DNA from: Gammaproteobacteria bacterium | GTDB taxonomy: Bacteria; Pseudomonadota; Gammaproteobacteria; Pseudomonadales; Azotimanducaceae | Direction of reading: 5' to 3' | DNA length: 48,514 nucleotides | Assembly (NCBI GenBank): GCA_009842245.1 | Contig: VYFT01000046.1 | Coordinates: forward strand, 72,688 to 121,201 | Shown: positions 45,073-48,514 of the stretch, one piece after another | Layout: every line of letters begins with the position of its first letter | Position numbering within the stretch: position 1 is the stretch's first letter | Notes under the pieces: generated by a model | Told to the model about the DNA's origin: nothing | Seen by the model: only the letters and a program-made list of their open reading frames with translations | The model's database searches: none | Program-made: the position numbers and the translations under genes

Positions 45073-45741
45073 CTATTCCGTAGCAGAAGTCTCTGGAGAA
45101 GTTTCCGTAGAAGTTTCGGTCTGTTCTTCGGCGTCCGAGTCTTGGTCTCCCTGCTGCGCCTCGGTGGAATCTTCGATCGGTGGAAGTTCTTCAGATCTCG
45201 GTTCGAAATCTGGTATGAGGCTTCGGGCGCGTTCGAGAACTGCGTCGAGTTTAGCAATGGTAGAATCGATGGTTGCTTGATCGAGATAGTTTAGCACCTC
45301 ATCGGGATCTGCATCGCTGACACTCAATACTACTTTTAAATCACCAGTTGTCGATCCACCTGCTGCTTCGGAAGTAGATGCAGAATCAGCTGAATCCGAC
45401 TCTCCTTCTGTTTCGGACGGAGTTTCCGTTGCAAGAAACCAGGACTGTAAGTTCTTGCCTTCGGCTGTTTGCTTCAACGCTGTACGATCTTCATCTGTCG
45501 CTACAGCTACAACAACACGAAAGACTGTACGATCATTGACTGTTGCTTGCATAGTGGTCGCTTGTTGTTCCAAGATCCCGGTAATTCGCTCCGCATCTTT
45601 TGTTGCTTTTTCCTGAGTATCCCAACTACTAAATATCAATACCCCGCTAGCAGCAAACGACGATACAGTACTGAAGGTCAAAATAAGAAGAAACAGCGGT
45701 ACAAAGGCTTTGCTAGCCTTTTTTATTCCACATCTGTTCAT
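45073..45741 (-). CDS. Exported protein with SPOR-like region and acidic tail
   Basis: A 222-residue protein from ATG 45741, preceded by GGAG eleven bases away; an earlier Met at 45816 would add residues before the signal peptide and is less likely. The signal peptide is visible (FVPLFLLILTFSTVSSFA). Residues about 33-105 (SGVLIFSSWDTQEKATKDAERITGILEQ ... VFRVVVAVATDEDRTALKQTAEGKNLQSWFL) resemble a SPOR domain, which binds glycan-denuded peptidoglycan. After it come a Ser/Glu-rich segment, a short helical block and an acidic tail. The SPOR reading is tentative. It lies 84 bases after rseC. Confidence 0.6.
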   Translation of the reverse strand: MNRCGIKKASKAFVPLFLLILTFSTVSSFAASGVLIFSSWDTQEKATKDAERITGILEQQATTMQATVNDRTVFRVVVAVATDEDRTALKQTAEGKNLQSWFLATETPSETEGESDSADSASTSEAAGGSTTGDLKVVLSVSDADPDEVLNYLDQATIDSTIAKLDAVLERARSLIPDFEPRSEELPPIEDSTEAQQGDQDSDAEEQTETSTETSPETSATE

Positions 45742-45825
45742 ACTTAATTTCTCCGGAATGTCATCAACTGGTTTACTGTTTACGACTGGAACGACGCTAT
45801 CCGCCGTCCAACACAATCGAATAAA

Positions 45826-46194
45826 CTAATTAATTCTACAAATTGTAGGACGCAACAGTACGTCAGAGATTGGGAAGTATCGAAACAATACGATATTAGC
45901 AAGAAGCACCAATACCATGGTACCGCAAGCCAAAATTACTGAACCGGTGAACGCGAATCCTAAGAAGAAGACAAGGAGTGGGATACCTAGAGTCAAGAAT
46001 ACCGCAAAGAATATACCGGAAGCCGGTACCTTGAGAACAACGTCTGTACCAAGTGTTAGAGCTTCAGAGTGTCGGAATTCGTTCTTTTTGGTGCGATTGC
46101 AACGACTATTGCACCCATTGCACTTGGAATACGCAAATCGTATGACTGAACTACCACCTTGGGTAGCAACTACCGTACCGATAGCTTCGATCAC
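45826..46194 (-). CDS. rseC: SoxR-reducing/sigma-E regulator RseC
   Basis: A 122-residue protein of the RseC/MucC family. It has the N-terminal ATGxVV-type strand (IGTVVATQGGSSVIRF), the cysteine cluster Cys25-x2-Cys28-x3-Cys32, and two membrane helices (about 60-80 and 85-105). RseC proteins affect sigma-E signalling and SoxR reduction. It follows rseB by 14 bases in the expected order. Confidence 0.92.
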   Translation of the reverse strand: MIEAIGTVVATQGGSSVIRFAYSKCNGCNSRCNRTKKNEFRHSEALTLGTDVVLKVPASGIFFAVFLTLGIPLLVFFLGFAFTGSVILACGTMVLVLLANIVLFRYFPISDVLLRPTICRIN

Positions 46195-46208
46195 TACGCT
46201 AGCACCTG

Positions 46209-47216
46209 CTAACGTTCGAACTTCACCCCATCAGCAATTTTCCAGATCGTTCTTCGGGGCAAATCACCGACAACAGTTACGATCTGCGGTCGTCCATGGG
46301 CGTCAGCAGCACTTTTCTGCACGATAACGGTCGGACCAATCATCATTTGCAACTGAATGTCTGCATTGTTGGCTCGAGGTGCTGGACGTATTTGAATAGT
46401 AAAAGCATTCATTCCGTCAGAATAAGTGCGATCGAGTAAAACTCCGTTCTGAGTCTTTGTGCCCGACAGTTTGAAACCGTCCGGTATAACTCCAGGTTCC
46501 CAATCTGCATCAGCACGAGACGCTTCCGACTCGTCTTCGTTAACAATATTTACTGACAGATCTGATTCGTCCGATTCCTCGGTATCCGCGGATTTCGCGA
46601 GTGAGCCCTCTAATACCGTTAATTCTGTAAATACCAATACCTTTATTTTTCGTCCGGTGTCACAATCACACATTTCCATGCGAAGCAACAACGCTGACTC
46701 CTCGTCAATCCAGACATTGAAACCATGCCGATCTTTCTGTTTGGGCATGATTGACACTCCAACCGCGGTGCGATCTGCAATTTCTTGGTTGGGAAGTTTC
46801 GCGATGTTGTACGATTCACTGAACGTCGCGACATCAGGTGGAAATAATCGGGAAAGCGAATTTCCAGTCAGTTTAGTACCTACCTCACGAAGATCGTCGT
46901 CCGGAGAGAAGTTGATCGAGAGTGCTTTGTCGGTTCTGGTTATCTCTCGCTTAGGTCCTCTGATTAGTTTGGCTTTTACTTGAACTTCACCATCCACGAA
47001 GTGTTGACTGTATTCAATCCTGTTTATGTCGATACCATTCCAAAAATATAGTTCACCCTCAAAACTCAGCTCAGCTTGAGCTTTGTTCATCGCTTGAACC
47101 CATTCGGTTGCGGTACGTTCTTCCTCCTCCTCTTCCCCATACAAGCTACATACAGTTACTGCAACGCCGACGCAGTAACAAATAGAACGTACGCAGTGGA
47201 AGTTCGTGTACGTCAT
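46209..47216 (-). CDS. rseB: Sigma-E regulatory protein RseB (MucB)
   Basis: A 335-residue periplasmic protein with an N-terminal signal region (about 1-26), the lipoprotein-like N-domain (SFEGELYFWNGIDINRIEYSQHFVDGE), and the C-domain (EPGVIPDGFKLSGTKTQNGVLLDRTYSDGMNAFTIQI). RseB binds RseA and senses outer-membrane lipopolysaccharide/lipoprotein state. An acidic insert (ESDESDLSVNIVNEDESEAS) separates the domains and is longer than usual. The start overlaps the rseA stop by four bases. Confidence 0.93.
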   Translation of the reverse strand: MTYTNFHCVRSICYCVGVAVTVCSLYGEEEEEERTATEWVQAMNKAQAELSFEGELYFWNGIDINRIEYSQHFVDGEVQVKAKLIRGPKREITRTDKALSINFSPDDDLREVGTKLTGNSLSRLFPPDVATFSESYNIAKLPNQEIADRTAVGVSIMPKQKDRHGFNVWIDEESALLLRMEMCDCDTGRKIKVLVFTELTVLEGSLAKSADTEESDESDLSVNIVNEDESEASRADADWEPGVIPDGFKLSGTKTQNGVLLDRTYSDGMNAFTIQIRPAPRANNADIQLQMMIGPTVIVQKSAADAHGRPQIVTVVGDLPRRTIWKIADGVKFER

Positions 47217-47824
47217 AATTCCTGGGAGACGTTCCTAGACACTACGCTCGCGTCGTGCATCAATGAACGATCTATACCAGAACGACTAAGGTCGTGACCA
47301 TGCAATGCTTCCAGCATCATCTGACGTAAGTCTTCACGAATCTCTGGTGGTGCAACAGAAAATCCGAATTCAAAAGTCTGTTCAAAGGGGAGTGGTTGAA
47401 TGGTGGAGTCACTAAATGGAAGGGGTTCGGACGAACTACCCTCGGTTGTGTCAGTGAGTGCTACGCTAGAGTCTGGGGTGGGACGATCAAACTCGAACAT
47501 GAGAAAGAACGCGACCATAATACAGGCCGCGAGACCGGCTCCAATCCCTCCATGAACCAACATTGATTTGAACCGATTTCGAGGTTGAAATGCAAGAACG
47601 TCACCATTAGCTGGCAGTTCTTTTGCGAGGGCCTCCCAATCCGCAGGAGTCTGCAGACCGGATATTTCTTCGTTCCGTAAAACAGTAGCGATCGTGTGGT
47701 AGTTCTCCCACTCGGTTCGCATGTCCTCGTCTTCGGATAACTGTTTTAGAACATGCGAGGACTCTTCTGTCGAAGCTTCTCCATCGACAAATGCAGAAAG
47801 AGACGTTTTCAATGAATCGGACAT
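47213..47824 (-). CDS. rseA: Anti-sigma-E factor RseA
   Basis: A 203-residue anti-sigma factor. The cytoplasmic N-terminus has the RseA pattern SAFVDGEAST and the helical ...LSEDEDMRTEWENYHTIATVLR... segment that clamps sigma-E. One membrane helix lies at about 84-108, and the periplasmic tail ends near ALHGHDLSRSGIDRSLMHDASVVS. It would be cleaved stepwise by DegS and RseP, neither of which is in the window. It is preceded by a 132-base gap after rpoE. Confidence 0.93.
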   Translation of the reverse strand: MSDSLKTSLSAFVDGEASTEESSHVLKQLSEDEDMRTEWENYHTIATVLRNEEISGLQTPADWEALAKELPANGDVLAFQPRNRFKSMLVHGGIGAGLAACIMVAFFLMFEFDRPTPDSSVALTDTTEGSSSEPLPFSDSTIQPLPFEQTFEFGFSVAPPEIREDLRQMMLEALHGHDLSRSGIDRSLMHDASVVSRNVSQEL

Positions 47825-47956
47825 AGTGAATTCTCAATGCACGTTGGGATGACCTTGTGCGAAATCCCAAGATTGTCACTCAATTTTATACGAAAAAGCA
47901 TCGGGCTTTCCGACACTCTCCATTCTTTAACACGTTTTTCTATCGAATATTCCTTG

Positions 47957-48514
47957 TTAGTTCTTCTTTTCCCGGTCGCGAATCCTCTCCGAAACTGACG
48001 CTCGCGCCCTAAAGATGCGCGAACGAACCGTTCCTACGGGACACTCCATAATCTGCGCTATCTGTTCATAGCTCAGACCTGCGTGTTCTCGCAACGTAAT
48101 AGCACTACGTAGTTCTGGTTCTAAATTTTGGACAGTCTCTTTAATTAAAAGTTCCAATTCTCTACTTTCTAATAAATTTTCTGGATTTTCGTATTCTTGA
48201 AGATGCGTATATTCGTTACTAGCCGACTCCTCGTAGACATCAATATCGGGATTCGTGTGCTTACGTGCCTTCGCTACGAGGTGGTTCTTTGCGGTGTTGG
48301 TTGCAATGCGATACAACCAAGTAAAAAACTGACTATCTCCACGAAATTTTGGAATTGCTCGGTAGGCTTTGACAAAAGCATCTTGTACGACATCATCCAC
48401 ATCTTAGCGTGTATCTAAAATTCGACTCACTGCCGACCGCAACCGATGTTTGTATCGGTGAAAGAGCAAGTCGAAAGCCCGGTTGTCGCCCGCTTGAACT
48501 CGCTTCACCAATAC
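47957..48514 (-). pseudogene. rpoE: RNA polymerase sigma factor RpoE with in-frame TAA stop, N-terminus beyond window
   Basis: Reading from the right edge in one frame gives RVQAGDNRAFDLLFHRYKHR and then, after an in-frame TAA at 48406-48404, continues as DVDDVVQDAFVKAYRAIPKFRGDSQFFTWLYRIATNTAKNHLV and the sigma-70 region 4 DNA-binding part (LREHAGLSYEQIAQIMECPVGTVRSRIFRAR). Both sides are clearly RpoE in the same frame, and the TAA falls where E. coli RpoE has ordinary residues, so a single base change (for example GAA to TAA) would create it. Downstream of the stop the open frame has a GTG at 48400 but would lack region 2.1. Either the gene is truly disrupted or the base is a sequence error. 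Confidence 0.8.

Overview
The window looks like chromosomal DNA of a free-living, probably marine and uncultured gammaproteobacterium, with roughly mid-40s percent GC by eye. The lineage call rests on the rpoE-rseA-rseB-rseC block, lepA, a complete SUF pathway, a TonB-dependent receptor and many lipoproteins. No rRNA, tRNA, CRISPR, prophage or insertion sequence was seen. Genes are tightly packed with many 1 to 4 base start/stop overlaps.

Layout: (1) 1-3210, minus strand: two tandem paralogous, membrane-anchored helical-repeat proteins, the first running off the left edge. (2) 3376-3780: a DUF1761 membrane protein. (3) 3946-9805: an iron-sulfur assembly operon sufB-C-D-S, an A-type carrier, sufT and sufE. 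(4) 9835-13530: a fatty-acid-hydroxylase/sterol-desaturase protein, a GH3-family adenylating enzyme and an enolase-superfamily (dipeptide-epimerase-like) enzyme. (5) 13517-17387, minus strand: uvrA (with half of its first zinc module missing) and a nucleotidyltransferase. (6) 17710-20913: a TonB-dependent receptor and a methyltransferase. (7) 20944-34330, minus strand: a twelve-gene run described below. (8) 34473-42134: housekeeping and metabolic genes (tusA, an LhgO-like oxidase, an AlaA-like aminotransferase, msrB, a gamma-glutamyltransferase-like gene, an enoyl-CoA hydratase, lepA). (9) 42250-48514: an M32 carboxypeptidase, two hypothetical exported proteins, a frameshifted VOC gene and the sigma-E block rseC-rseB-rseA-rpoE.

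The most interesting region is 20944-34330. It encodes a MotA/TolQ/ExbB-type channel subunit and two different von Willebrand A (VWA) proteins. Both VWA proteins start with a single membrane helix carrying an Asp in a TolR/ExbD/MotB-like position. The other products are a cytoplasmic actin-like/FHA-like protein, a small acidic membrane protein, a PEGA plus SUMF1-fold membrane protein, a second TPR/PEGA-like membrane protein, four lipoproteins and a periplasmic TPR protein with a TonB-like C-terminus. I read this as a candidate proton-driven envelope machine whose stator partners carry VWA domains instead of the usual peptidoglycan-binding or TolR domain. Its function cannot be told from the sequence.

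Two genes near the right end carry lesions: rpoE has an in-frame TAA and a VOC gene has a frameshift. These could be real decay or sequence errors, and should be checked against reads before biological conclusions are drawn.
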